Shown in pieces: positions 51,515-62,218 of a DNA stretch of 64,000 nt. The DNA comes from Diploptera punctata (taxonomy: Eukaryota > Arthropoda > Insecta > Blattodea > Blaberidae), in NCBI GenBank assembly GCA_030220185.1, contig JASPKZ010008348.1, positions 248,001 through 312,000 on the forward strand, in the 5' to 3' direction. Below the pieces are notes generated by a model. It was not told the DNA's origin, did no database searches, and saw only the letters and a list, made by a program, of their open reading frames with translations. The position numbers and the translations under genes are program-made. Positions within the stretch are counted from its first letter, which is position 1. Each line of letters begins with the position of its first letter.

Positions 51515-53468
51515 TAAAACTTTCCATTTATTTAAAATATCGTCTATGTATATATATTAAACAAAGTGGGTGATAAACTACATCCTTGTCGTAATCCAGT
51601 ATTTGTTTTGATTGTATCTGTTCTTTTGAATCCGGTATCTATAATTATATTTGTGTCTTCATATAATTTCTTTATTGTTTCAACAAGGCACAGCGGGTAT
51701 CCTTTTATTCGTAATATTTCCCATAATTTTTGTCTGTTTACTCGATCGAAGGTCTTATCCAAATCTATAAATCCTATGTGAGTTTCTAAGTTATGTTCTC
51801 TTCTCTTTTCTATGGGTTGTTTCAGTGTAAAGACATTGTCTATACATGACCTTCCCTTTCTGAATCCACTTTGATTTTCATTCATTATTACTTCTGTTAT
51901 GTTTCTCAATCTATTATTTATTATTTTCGTATATATCTTGTAGCCAGTATTCATTAAGCTAATCCCTCTGTAATTCTCGCAATTTCTCCGGTCTCCTCTT
52001 TTAAATATATTCTTCACAATTACTGTTTTCCAAGTGGTTGGAATCTCATAGGTCCTGCCAACATATATTAATTAAATGAAGTATTCGTAGTTTACACAAT
52101 ATTCCACTATATTTGAATAACTCCATATTTATATTATCTAATCCTGTTGCTTTCCTATTCTTAGTGATTTTCAGAGCCATTTCTAATTCATTTATGTCTA
52201 TTACATCAATATTTTCCACTTTTATTTCTTCCTCGTTGTTCTCTTTTCCTTCAATTTCCTCCTTTTTCCAAAGTTTTTCATAATGTTGTATCCATTTTTG
52301 TTCTGGGATTATATTCAATCTGGCAGAATCTTTCTCAGTCTGATTTAGATGTTTCACTAATTTATAACCTATTTCTTGTCTTCCATACATATCATGTTCT
52401 ACTGAGCTTATAAATTTATCCCATGACTCCTGATGGGCTTTTCTTATAATGCTTTTAGCAATTCTCCTTTTCATTTTATATTCTTCGTAAGATTATTCTG
52501 TTTTCAGTCGTAAGTATGTATGATATACTTTTTGTTTTTCATTCACTGCATTTTGTATATTCGCATTCCAAGTTCTCAAGCCCTTCCTATTTCTTATTCT
52601 ATTTTTCTTTCCTAATATCTCATTTGCTGTTTTATGTATTACATTTGATATATTTTCCCATTCAATATTTATATCTTCTGACGTCGCTATCTCTGATATA
52701 TATTTATTCATTCTGCTTTCATAATGTTGTCTAATACTTTGATCTTGTAATAAATATACTTTATATACTTCTTCTTGGTTTTGTTCTTTATGTTATTTTT
52801 CCGCCATTTAGCTATTATGTTTATTTTACTTATCACGAGATAGTGATCAGAGTATATATCGCTGCCTCTATGTACTCTCACATCTGTTACCAAGGCTCCA
52901 AGCTTGTTGTTTACGATTAAATAGTCAATTATTATTGATCTTGAGTTATATACTTCTTGTATATGTATGTATGTCCTTTTTTCGGAAATAGGTATTCATT
53001 ATTTTTAATTGATTATAGGTTGAAAACTGTCTCAAATCCTGTCCATTATCATTTATTGTTATTTCTCCATTATATCCTATTACATTAGGTATAGGGACAT
53101 TGCCTACTCTGGCATTTAAGTCTCCATTTATTATTAGATGATCTTTTGTATATTTATCAACTAATGTTTGTAATGTTTTATAATTTTTTTTTGTTTCTTC
53201 TTTCTTACCTTCCTCTGGGGCATACACAGCAATTATCATCATATACCTCTTTCAATTTTAAATCTGGCTATCAGGATTCTTTCATTTATAAACTCATATC
53301 TATTCAATTTGTTCTTCCATTTTTCATCTATTAAAATTGCTATTCCACATTGCGCACTTGTTGTCTGTTCTACTCGGTTATGCAACATAGTATAGTGTTT
53401 TAAGTCCTTTGTTCCTTTTAATTTCTTTTTTGTTTCTGTTATTGTTGCTATATTTATTTATTTTTTCT

Positions 53469-53696
53469 TTAACCCTTAAATTCGTAATGTATCCTTTTGG
53501 ATACATCAGTTGATTTAATTAATTTAATATTTTAAATAAATCAGAAGAAAACGAACAAAAAGAAACCACTTCAATGTGTGTCTAATTATACAATATACCT
53601 AATAATAACAGTTACACAATATTCCGTTTTCACTGCGGTCCGCAACATTCAAATAACTAACAGAAGAAATGTGTGTTTTGCCAATTTAAGGGTTAA
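53469..53696. mobile_element. piggyBac-like MITE, copy 1 (TTAA target)
   Basis: 220 bp (53,473-53,692) flanked by TTAA (53,469-53,472 and 53,693-53,696). Terminal inverted repeats are CCCTTAAATT. A small perfect hairpin GTATCC-TTTT-GGATAC lies near the left end (about 53,488). Inserted in the endonuclease of LINE-C; without it and one TTAA the LINE frame rejoins in register (EREL then KKK) apart from a nearby stop. No coding. Confidence 0.88.
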
Positions 53697-54229
53697 TTCT
53701 CTTTCTAATTCTTCTTCTTTTGTATTTATTCCCCTTATGTTCCAATTTCCTAATTTAAAAATGTCCTTTATTCCAAATCGTATCCTTTTATCTTGCTTGG
53801 GTCGGTTCCTTTTATGACAATCCGGCTGATTTCCATGAAGCTTCTCAGTAAGATGAATGTCTCCTGGAAGCGTTACGAGCGCTTCGCAGGACAAGGATGG
53901 TGGAAGGGCTGCTTCCTCTGAGCCTCCAAACATGCTCCTCTGGGTATCCACCCCCCAAGAGAGGGCTGCTTCTTCCGCTCTTCAAGCCCTATAAGTTTAG
54001 CTGTGCTATTCCTTGTCGCCCTGTTGACCGTTGAAGACTTGACGAAGATGTGGCCGCCCAATATGGATACAGACGCCATTCCCTCGTTGTGAGCTATACT
54101 TAGTTCCCCTCGCCTCTTACCCACCAGCAAGATTAACCTAAGTCAATCTTCCCCAGTAGGGTCGTCTGGTTCATCGGGTACTAAGCCCCCCCCACGTCAA
54201 GGTGATAGCTCCTGGGGGTATATATATAT

Positions 54230-54640
54230 ATTCTTCTTCTTCTTCATCATCATCCAGGGATTGTCTTTTGGCTCGTTCTGGTTTCACGAAAGCTAGAATT
54301 GTTAAGATTGTTCAGACCATCTTCTATGTGGCTGTCCAACATTTCTCCTTCCGTGTGGTTTATAATTCAGCAATGATTTTGGAAATCTTTCTTCTGGCAT
54401 TCTATTAACATGTTCTTTCCAGGTGTTCCTATATTTAAATATTCGATCTTTAAGTTTGAAAACATTAAGTTCATTTCTTATAACTTCATTTCGTTTCTTC
54501 TCCAGCAGAGTATATCCTGCTACATTTTTTTTTAAATCTCTTCTCAGTTGCACCCAATCTTTGTTCTTGTGTTTTAGTGATCGTCCAACATTCTGATCCA
54601 TACATCAATACAGGAACATCCATTACTTTATATCATTTCA
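54230..54640 (-). mobile_element. LINE-C' C-terminal fragment with GAT/GAA tail
   Basis: 54,601-54,302 reads DQNVGRSLKHKNKDWVQLRR, GYTLLEKKRNEVIRNELNVF, YRNTWKEHVNRMPEERFPKS and HGRRNVGQPHRRW. The 3' end reads CAATCCCTGGATGATGATGA and then GAA repeats. It lies immediately upstream of the LINE-C 5' end, in the same orientation. Confidence 0.82.
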
Positions 54641-54657
54641 TTTTTGTTATACCGGTT

Positions 54658-55025
54658 TATATATATATATAATGTCCACCGCTGTGGTCTCGAGGTAGCG
54701 TGCTGCCTTGTCACGCAGCGGGCCCGGGTTCGATCCCCGGTCGGGGCAGTTTTTCTGAGTGAGGTTTTTATCGGGCTTTTTCCTCACCTGTAAGACAAAT
54801 GTCAGGAAAACTTTAAGGCCCAAACGGTCCCCGAAATCATATGGCCATCATCGTCATCATCATCATCCTTACCATTATCATCATCCTTCACCGGTGTGGA
54901 AAGTAACGGGAAGCTACCACACCTACAATTCTCTAGTAAAGCTGCAAGCTTAGCATGAAAATGCTATGATTGCAGTGAAGGACCTGCCTTCGGGCAGAAT
55001 TACTATGGATGGATATATATGTATA

Positions 55026-55068
<43 letters not shown>
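54658..55068 (+). mobile_element. SINE-2, full length, between TA repeats
   Basis: 54,675-55,015: GTCCACCGCTGTGGTCTCGA, GGTTCGATCCCCGG (B box), TTTTTCTGAGTGAGG, GTAAGACAAATGTCAGGAAA, a CAT-rich segment, CACCGGTGTGGAAAGTAACG, CATGAAAATGCTATGATTGC, GGGCAGAATTACTATGGATG. It has TA repeats on both sides (54,658-54,671 and about 55,015-55,068), so it inserted in or generated a TA tract. Good reference copy. Confidence 0.93.
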
Positions 55069-55524
55069 TCATTTTTGTGCGTAATAAGTTTCTAGGGAGC
55101 AAAAAAAAAAAATCGGAGTGTGACTGTGTCGTGGACACGGCCGTGTGTTTTACGTGAATACGTGTACGTAACAGGTTATATTTTCTTTTCTTTGAGCGTA
55201 TTTATGTGTGTCATAATAATTACATGATCCACTTGCATAGGTTCGGCCGCCCGAGCTGTAGATATACTGGCGCCGTCGTTGATCCGCTCGGACGCCTTCA
55301 TTCTTTTACGTTCCCTGCACCGCTTCACTCTGTCATATGGTGTTTTATGGGTACCACTGGATTGGTCTTGAGAAACACTTTCCAACCGTATACGTTCTCC
55401 ATATTTTTATTTGACTTTTTGACGAGTATAGACCGATATTGCGTTATTTTTTTTTTTAATTTAACATCATATATACTCTATAAATTCTATCTTCAAGCCA
55501 CAGTTAGTCCAAAAACATTCTAGA
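55069..55524. other. Unassigned 455 bp, with a small basic frame
   Basis: The minus-strand frame 55,385-55,176 (69 codons) is rich in charged residues (PYDRVKRCRERKRMKASERI, then AEPMQVDH). It looks more protein-like than the shadows around it, but I recognise no family and a plus-strand frame covers the same bases. Could be a transposon N-terminus or a decayed exon. Confidence 0.35.
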
Positions 55525-55830
55525 CTGAAAGTGGACTGCAAGATACACAGTACTGCACTAGATTACATAAACAAATGAAGACACCTTAGAAGAATTACAC
55601 ATGGAACCTTTAGAAAACAAAATTTCTGATTATAACTCAAGATGGATGCAACATGTTCATCGAATGGAAGATCACAGAATACCCAAACCCATGTCAAGCT
55701 ATTAACCTGCAGGAAGAAGAATCCAGGACATCCACTCAAAAGATTTTTGGATGGTGTTTCCCTTGAGGCCGAAACAGGTTAACAAATGGCCTAAATTCGT
55801 GAATGTCCTATGATGATGATGAACTATTTC
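55525..55830 (+). mobile_element. LINE-C' C-terminal fragment
   Basis: Homologue of 43,340-43,612: MEPLENKISDYNSRWMQHVH, RMEDHRIPK, a stop, then PLKRFLDGVSLEAETG and a stop. It ends in CCTATGATGATGATGAA, the family's GAT tail. Confidence 0.7.
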
Positions 55831-56384
55831 ACACTAATGTTTTATAGTTCTTTACGAGAGTCGACGATTGAAACTCAAGCGAACGTCGTAACTTCTCCAA
55901 ATCAAAATTTATACAAAACGAAAATTATGTGACACAGCGAAACGACCTCAAAATGATGGCACTTCCTTCTCCGCCGCGTGCGATGATTCACAGTCCACTC
56001 TCAACGTAACAAATTCTTTGGTCCTTTATCTATCGAGTGGTGTAATTAAATTTTGCATGTAGATGATAGATATGTAGCTGCAACACCAAACTGTATCCCC
56101 CGATTTTGTTATCAATAGTTTTCTGAATTGCCTTCCACTGTGGACACTAATTTAAAGACGCATTCATGTAAAAAAAAAGCTTGAAGCTCTGAAGGTTCTG
56201 AATTTTATACCACTGTTCACAGTGAGTTGTAGTTATTCCAAAAGCGAGAAAAAATTAAACGTCAAAAGTATCATACATGGACGTAGTAAGTTAAGTGTCG
56301 TTCTATCCAGTAATTGTTTGTTCTGTATGGTTACATGTTCTTGTGAAGATACACTCATTTATTTTTGATAATTATGTTATGAAG
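55831..56384. other. Unassigned 550 bp
   Basis: No repeat match in the window and no credible frame. Confidence 0.45.
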
Positions 56385-56520
56385 GGAATAGAAGAGGGCT
56401 TGGAAACTCTTTGTATAGGAAAACCAGAGAATTAGCGAAGTATGACTTGAGAGAATAACATTAACCATGATTTGAGGGAAGCTGAATATACAGTGGATGA
56501 TTGTAAAATATTAGCTCAGG
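56385..56520 (+). mobile_element. LINE-B 3' scrap
   Basis: GAAGGGAATAGAAGAGGGCT, GAATAACATTAACCATGATT, TTGAGGGAAGCTGAATATAC and TATTAGCTCAGGA, the last part of LINE-B, cut off by an AAT run before the usual end. Confidence 0.75.
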
Positions 56521-56522
56521 AA

Positions 56523-56594
<72 letters not shown>
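56521..56594. repeat. AAT microsatellite
   Basis: About 24 AAT units. Confidence 0.96.
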
Positions 56595-56595
<1 letters not shown>

Positions 56596-56992
56596 TTGTA
56601 AGCGCATGTTTCCCTTAGCAGGGATTAAGGCGCTCTCCCCCTACAGGGAAGAATTTGAACCATACTAATTTAGTTACACTTATTTTCGTATAGATTCATT
56701 TTGAGTGGTCCGTGGTCAGCGTTCCGCCTCATACTGACATCTAGGAAACCAAGGTAGTACTAGGACGGGAAAATTCGGTCAATTTTGCTTAGAGGCTTTT
56801 CATTCAGGCTTAAGGATCTTTTACGAGCCTGAAAATCTTCAGACTCGGGACCCACGGCTTAAAGTCCCTCCCGGAGGACTTTGCTCCTTGGATTTTTCCA
56901 TCCTAAAAAAATTAATCGACCCCGGTCGGGTTTGAACCCGCGACCCTCGGGACCAGAGGCAAGGAGCATAACCACTAGTCCGCCGCGGCCGA
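56595..56992 (-). mobile_element. SINE-6
   Basis: The minus strand starts CGGCCGCGGCGGACTAGTGG (A-box-like GGACTAGTGGT), then GGTTCAAACCCG (B box), ACCGGGGTCGATTAATTTTT, a body with GGGAGGGACTTTAAGCCG and AGACCACTCAAAATG-type blocks, and ends CCTTAATCCCTGCTAAGGGA into an AAT run. About 400 bp, flanked by AAT repeats on both sides. The only copy here. Confidence 0.82.
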
Positions 56993-56994
56993 TA

Positions 56995-57042
<48 letters not shown>

Positions 57043-57048
57043 TTAATA

Positions 57049-57091
<43 letters not shown>

Positions 57092-57133
57092 TAATAATAA
57101 TGATAATTATTATTATTATAATTATTATTATTT
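56993..57133. repeat. AAT/GAT microsatellite
   Basis: AAT, then AATGAT, then AAT, then ATT. The inversion at 57,108-57,130 is where a minus-strand retroelement tail begins. Confidence 0.95.
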
Positions 57134-57535
57134 AATAAACTAATGATCATCTTGCTGATAAAATCGTAAAACATGTAATCAATGTGCCCATTTCACCAAT
57201 TAAAAGAGTCAACATGTTTCAACAGCAAAGCTGTCATTTATAAGACTAAATATTGACTAAAGACAAACATGGTAAATGAATAAACAGATTCCAATTAAAA
57301 ACAAACTACGTCACATAACATAGTCAATTACTGTATAACATAATAAAACTAACCCTCTTTCCTTTCAATTAAAGAAAAGAGGGCGCTGTATGCAATAGGG
57401 CTCTTGTCTTTATTCATGATTTTGTCCTTATTGTTATAGATTTCTAAACTTTCAAGGACGTCAAGGAATTTGAAATTAATGACCGAAAGAACCAGCTGAA
57501 GGTTACTTTTATCGATAACATGACCGCAATTGTTA
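57134..57535 (-). mobile_element. Penelope-like element C-terminus and 3' UTR
   Basis: The minus strand from about 57,528 reads NCGHVIDKSNLQLVLSVINF, KFLDVLESLEIYNNKDKIMN and ALFSLIERKEG, then a stop (about 57,349). L...E.LEIY is the end of a Penelope GIY-YIG endonuclease. The 3' UTR carries GCTTTGCTGTTGAAACATGT and ends in an AAT tail. Only the last 60 codons remain. Confidence 0.65.
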
Positions 57536-57592
57536 TTATTGTTATTATTATTATTATTATTATTATCATCATCATTATTATCATTATATTGT
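57536..57592. repeat. ATT microsatellite
   Basis: Interrupted ATT and ATC units before LINE-B. Confidence 0.92.
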
Positions 57593-57593
57593 T

Positions 57594-58215
57594 AAAGAAG
57601 TGGCTGAATTCAAACACCTAGGAACAATAATTATTGATGGGAATGAGGTGCGCAAAGAAATAAAACCTAGGCTCAATTCTGGAAATGCACGCTATTATGC
57701 GTTACAGGGACACTTCTCGTCCCAACTTCTCCCAGAAAACATTCAACTGAAAATATATAAAACTGTTATTCACCCAGTTATATTATATGGATGCGAAACA
57801 TGGACTCTTACTTTAAGGGAGGAGAAAATATTACGAGTATTTGAGAATAAAGTTCTTAGGGAAATGTGTGGACCAAAAAAAGAGATGAACAGACAGGTGA
57901 ATGGAGAAGACTACATAATCTTTATAAGAAGACAGATATAATAAGAAGAGTTAAGTCTCGTAAATTGCGGTGGGCATCATATGTGACACGAATGGGGAAT
58001 GGTAGAGGGACATGATAGCTTCTTGTAGGATAAACAGAGGAAGACGCCCAGTTCGAAGACCAATAATGATGTAGGAGAATAAAATTAACCATGATTTGAG
58101 GGAAGTAGATTATACAGAGGATGATTGGAGAATATTAGCTCAGGATAGAGTTGAATGGAGAGGTTACGATCGCGCGACCGTGAACCTACGGGTTTAATAG
58201 AGCCGAGTTAGATAT
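57594..58215 (+). mobile_element. LINE-B fragment
   Basis: 57,600-57,941 reads MAEFKHLGTIIIDGNEVRKE, LQGHFSSQLLPENIQLKIYK, TVIHPVILYGCETWTLTLRE and LRVFENKVLREMCGPKKEM. Frame breaks follow. The 3' end CCTACGGGTTTAATAGAGCC with GTTA-like remains is at 58,190-58,217. 5' truncated after the RT palm. Confidence 0.86.
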
Positions 58216-58246
58216 TTAGTTCTCGTTACTTATCGAATGTCCTATT
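58216..58246 (-). repeat. Solo TIR of the 48.7-kb mariner-type element
   Basis: The minus strand reads GGACATTCGATAAGTAACGAG, matching the ends of 48,715-49,247. No partner end is visible. Confidence 0.5.
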
Positions 58247-58271
58247 ATTATTATTATCATTATTATTATTA

Positions 58272-58365
<94 letters not shown>
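58240..58365. repeat. ATT microsatellite
   Basis: About 40 ATT units with two one-base interruptions. It continues at 60,543-60,600, across the hAT insertion. Confidence 0.96.
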
Positions 58366-58367
<2 letters not shown>

Positions 58368-58865
58368 GGGCTCGGAAGTTGAAAAAAAAAACTTTTTTTT
58401 ATGTCTGAACACGAGGTGCAACATAATATAAATACATTTTGTGTCATTGTAGGCCAGAAAATGGGTGTTTTATTTGCCTTTTTGTTCTTTTTCGACTTTC
58501 TTTGGATTAATTATCTTTTTTACCTTTTTTAGGTCTTAATGGTTTTTTTTTTGCAACTTTACCTTGTTTTGACTAGATTTATACCATTTGTATAATTCAA
58601 GAATCCGCAGAGTCTAGTCTCAATTCCAACTTCTTTTAAAATCACTATCTAGTTTTACTTTCCAAAAGCTTTTCATATTCCAAACAATTTTCTTCCATGA
58701 GAAACTACATTTTAGTAGTAAAACAACCTGAAATATTTATGGAAATACCGTATGTGTGTCATAGATTACATATAATTATCTTGGACATAATTTCATACAG
58801 GTCTCCACATTTTGTATTTATTATATACGTAAATATTACGTAAAAACTAAGAAAACGCTGTCCTA

Positions 58866-60266
58866 GGGGTGGAAATTGGTATAAAGGCAGGTCAACTTCT
58901 GGCTCTTACAGAGACATAAATGTAAACAAAACACTGCAGTTACATGGAGACGACGTGTCTGTGAGCATCGTTCATCAGTTACAAGTCAGTAGTACGTACA
59001 ATGCCGCGTGGAAAGCCTCTATCAAATGAAGAGAAATCAAGAGTTAGTGCCATCAAGAAGATGCGCCTTTCCAATCGACAAATAGCTACGAAATTGGAGC
59101 TTCATGATGCGTCATTGATAATTTTGTCATACTGGGCTCATAATATGGAAAAAAAAAACGGGAAGTATGGACGGACAAGAAAATTGTCTGGGCGCACTAA
59201 ACGTCTCATTTTACGTAAAGCAAAAAGCAAGTGTATGTTTTCTTCTCAAATCCAGGCTGATTTGAAGTTGCCAATAACAGCCAGACGAGTAAGACATATT
59301 CTGTCAGAAGACAAGAACCTAAAATTCAAAAAACGTCTTAGTAAACCACCTCAGAACAATGCACATAAGACAGCTAGAATGACGTTTGCTGAAGAACACA
59401 TATCCTGGACCTTAGAATGGAATAAAGTAATATTCAGTGACAAGAAGAAGTTTAATCTGGACGGGCATGTGGCTTTCAGTATTACTGGCATGACCTCCGT
59501 ATTGAAGAGCAAGTTAGAATGAGTAGAAACTTCGGTGGTGGAGGTGTTATGATTTGGGCAGCATTCTGCTTTAAAGGAAGATCGAAATTGGCATGGATAC
59601 GCACAAAAATGAATTCTGAGTCCTGCACTGAGGAGCTTCTGGAGTCCGAATTGATACGAATGTATGAGGAATTTGGCGAAGATCTAATTTTTCAGCAAGA
59701 TAATGCTTCCATTCACGTGTCTGCCAAATCAAAAGAGTAGTTCAGGTAGAAAGAAATACCTCTTTTGACGTGGCCAGCCAGAAGTCCTGATTTAAACCTG
59801 ATTGAGAACTTATGGGGGATCTTGGCAAGGCGTGTGTATCGCAATGGACGGCAGTTTAGGACAGTGACTGAGCAGAGAAATGTTATTCGGGAAGACTGGG
59901 CTTCAATCTCAGTGGAAGAAATAAACACCCTCATCAAGTCAATGCCAAAGAGAATCTTCCAAGTAATTAACAACAATGGAGGTTCAACTACATTTTAGAA
60001 CTTAGTTGTAAACGTTGTGCTCAGTCTTTTTGGTTTAATCTGTGAAATACACAAAGTGTCTTGATACTAATTTCCAGCCATATGTGAGAGTGGTTTCAGT
60101 TTTCATATACTTTTTTGGACGGAAATGGATAATTAATTTTGACATTACTTGTGCGTGTTTTATACTCAATCACCTCCTAAGTTAAGATAGAAAAATGCCA
60201 AAGAAAGAGTAAATAAACTTGTGTTCACACTTCTAACAAGGGCCTTTATACCAATTTCCACCACTG
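58866..60266 (+). mobile_element. Tc3-like transposon, complete ends, broken gene
   Basis: 1.40 kb between TA dinucleotides (58,864-58,865 and 60,267-60,268). TIRs share GTGGAAATTGGTATAAAGGC; the outermost left bases are changed (GGGG for the right end's CAGTG). It encodes one transposase in broken frames, 59,001-59,998. Inserted in the hAT-type element, so it is younger than that element. Confidence 0.88.
59001..59998 (+). pseudogene. Tc3-like transposase
   Basis: Starts MPRGKPLSNEEKSRVSAIKK, LSNRQIATKL (first helix-turn-helix), then RTRKLSGRTKRLILRKA and SSQIQADLKLPITARRVRHI (second HTH), then WNKVIFSDKKKFNLDGH with the first catalytic aspartate. A one-base shift near 59,468 moves to 59,519 on: NFGGGGVMIWAAFCFKGRSK and LIFQQDNASIHVSAKSKE, with the second aspartate. 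A stop and another shift at about 59,740 lead to LTWPARSPDLNLIENLWGIL with the catalytic glutamate, roughly 34 residues on, consistent with DD34E. It ends QVINNNGGSTTF and a stop. All domains are present, but two frame breaks make it inactive. Confidence 0.9.
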
Positions 60267-60542
60267 TACTGAACCCTCACAAAATATCATGTTATTTTTA
60301 ACCACCAGCCAACTGACCGCCTGAACTATTGTATTTTGACTTCAAATTTTCTAAGAAGTTGTAACTTTGTAACAATCACCTCGAGCAGAAGGTGAAGGCA
60401 GCGAGGTTGTCTTTATCCACCCGTTAGCAACTGCAAAACTATTTACGTTTTTTTTTTCGATTTTTGTGTCTTTTTAGGATATCTTTAGGTATTTTAAAGG
60501 TCTTTTATAGGCATTTTATAGGTTCTCAATTTCCGAGCCCTA

Positions 60543-60600
<58 letters not shown>
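60543..60600. repeat. ATT microsatellite
   Basis: About 19 ATT units, the right-hand remainder of the tract split by the hAT element. Confidence 0.95.
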
Positions 60601-60990
60601 TAGGACGTCTCCTGATTTAAGGAGTGTGGTAATGTAATAAGATAGAGTTTCATTTCGTGTGTCTGAGAAAATAACGAGGTGAATAATGGAGGAAGTCAGG
60701 AGCGGTTGAAGGAGAAGTAAGGAAGAGAGAAGAAGAGGGAAACAAAAGACTTCAACTTTTTAAAATGTCAACTGGAGCGAGGAATGAAGGGAAATTACTT
60801 GTGGGAATCCGGGGGCAGCCTATAATGTTAGAAGAATAATTCAACAACTTGGGAATTCAAAATGCAAATATCTTGCAGGGCAACAGGACGAAATTGTTTA
60901 ACTTATCAAGTAAATAAGACTCCAATTTATTTTAGACTCGAGTTACTTTTCAAGGAGAAGCCGTAACATTATTTTCTCTATAACATTTAT
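60601..60990. other. Unassigned 390 bp
   Basis: Purine-rich 60,690-60,800; otherwise nothing recognised. Confidence 0.45.
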
Positions 60991-61065
60991 CATAAGTAAT
61001 GCCACGAGTGATTTCCAATATATCTAGAAAATTTGGAAATCAAAAGTGGAATTTGTTAGGACTAT

Positions 61066-61293
61066 TTAACCCTTAAATTGTCAAAACACAAATTTCTTAT
61101 GTTAGTTATTTAATTGTGGCGGACCGCACTGAAAACGGAATCTTGTATAATTGTTATTATTAGATATATTATATAATTATATACACATTTAAGTGGTTTA
61201 TTTTCATTCGTTTTCTTCTGATTTATTTAAAATACTAAATTAATTGAACCAACTGATGTATCCAAAAAGATACATTACGAATTTAAGGGTTAA
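61066..61293. mobile_element. piggyBac-like MITE, copy 2 (TTAA target)
   Basis: 220 bp (61,070-61,289), the same length as copy 1 and in opposite orientation, flanked by TTAA on both sides. TIR CCCTTAAATT. Shared internal blocks: GGTCCGC/GCGGACC region, GAACCAACTGATGTATCC, AAATACTAAATTAATT. The empty site, GGACTATTTAACG, is seen intact in other P copies. Confidence 0.9.
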
Positions 61294-61346
61294 CGAATAA
61301 AATTAAGCTGTTTACTCACAAATCATTACTTAAATGTAGTTATTTA

Positions 61347-61392
<46 letters not shown>

Positions 61393-61659
61393 AAGTAAAC
61401 GGCGATGTTTGAAAACAAATAAATGTTTGTTATGTTTCATTTGTTCATCCACTGCAACCAGATCATGTTATTTATTGCCAAATTAATATTGTAAGAATGC
61501 ACCCTAGTGGAGAAGAAATGAAACACATCAAAATGTATATTATAACCAACATTATGGGATATTAATTAATTTCTGATGTCCTATCATATAAATATGTCAA
61601 TTATATTTTTCTGGAACGTTAATATCTGGGAAATAATATGTTTAAGAAAGTGCAAACTG

Positions 61660-61857
61660 TTTTATTTTTATTCTGGTATAATAAATTGTTTCAATTTTTT
61701 TCTATTATATCTCGCAGCGCCGGGTAATCAGCACGAGATATCTAAAAAAAATATACATTTATAATTATTTTTCATTTTACTTATTCAACTAAACATAAAA
61801 GCACATTAATTTTCATTTATATAGGCGTAGGAGCGCACGCCGGTTATTAGCTAGTAA
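61660..61857 (+). mobile_element. Hel-2 3' fragment inside element P
   Basis: Ends GTAGGAGCGCACGCCGGTTATTAGCTAG at 61,857 in pieces: AGGCGTAGGAGCGCACGCC, then TTATTAGCTAG; the next base is T. The hairpin GGCGT/ACGCC is present. The left boundary is uncertain. Confidence 0.55.
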
Positions 61858-62218
61858 TATATAAATTCAACGTATTTCTTAGAGAGTCAGTCACTGCAAA
61901 ATAATGCTCTGGCCTATTCAGAATGTTAAAAAAGGAGTAGCTTTCTTTAATATGATAAACTTAAGTTGATAAACATCGAGGTGAAACACGACTGTGTTTA
62001 GTTGTAAAAAAGTCATTGAAACATGATTGGTCATTGACTCCAATTTGCGGCATGAGTTAAATAGCCATAAGTAATGTCACGAGCGATTAATCAAGAGGGA
62101 CATTAGTTAGGACTATAACATAACGAATAAAATTAAGCTGTTTACCAAAATAATTTTTTAAATATAGTTATTTTAAAAAATGTATATATTTAATGTGAAC
62201 GGCGATATTTGAAAACAA

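Larger units (their letters stand above)
50761..54215 (-). mobile_element. LINE-C, near full length (5' region, endonuclease, RT)
   Basis: The most complete LINE. Minus-strand order: a G-rich 5' leader from 54,215 (CCTTGACGTGGGGG); 53,760-53,700, start of the APE endonuclease (KLGNWNIRGINTKEEELERE); MITE; 53,468-53,250, ITETKKKLKGTKDLKHY (catalytic E) and AQCGIAILIDEKWKNKL; 53,242-52,946, MIIAVYAPEEGKKEETKKNY and HLIINGDLNARVGNVPIPN; 52,893, VHRGSDIYSDHYLVISK (catalytic H); 52,711-52,046, linker (NRKATGLDNINMELFKYSG); 52,017-51,544, RT with NCENYRGISLMNTGYKIYTK and SGFRKGRSCIDNVFTLKQ, then GLRQGCSLSPTLFNIYT; 51,514-50,780, NNLFADDVIIIQKNEDD (intact FADD), then the C-terminal tail with QARGRRDVGRPRRRWAD. 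At least six frame breaks. All landmarks are present, so the family was active not very long ago. Confidence 0.9.
58366..60542. mobile_element. hAT-type element containing a Tc3 transposon
   Basis: Terminal inverted repeats TAGGGCTCGGAAGTTGA on the left and TAGGGCTCGGAAATTGA, inverted, on the right. Flanking octamers are ATTATTAT and GTTATTAT (7 of 8), within an ATT tract that continues on both sides. Without the Tc3 element it is about 775 bp and shows no transposase, so it is a non-autonomous or deleted hAT. Many TTTTAGG-type subterminal motifs (AGGTATTTTAAAGGTC, AGGCATTTTATAGG) resemble those of the hAT at 26.65-27.4 kb. Confidence 0.75.
60992..62065 (+). mobile_element. Element P, copy 7, with two inserts
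   Basis: Starts ATAAGTAATGCCACGAGTGA. A MITE sits at 61,070-61,289 in its GGACTATTTAACG segment. The P body resumes (AAATTAAGCTGTTTACTCAC, a TA repeat 61,350-61,388, ACGGCGATGTTTGAAAACA). A piece ending like Hel-2 lies at about 61,660-61,857. P then resumes to GGCATGAGTTAAATAG at 62,064. Copy 8 follows directly. Confidence 0.82.

Noticed and set aside
55206..55523. 105-codon plus-strand frame
   Set aside because: Overlaps the more charged minus-strand frame, ends in hydrophobic low-complexity sequence and has no recognisable domain.
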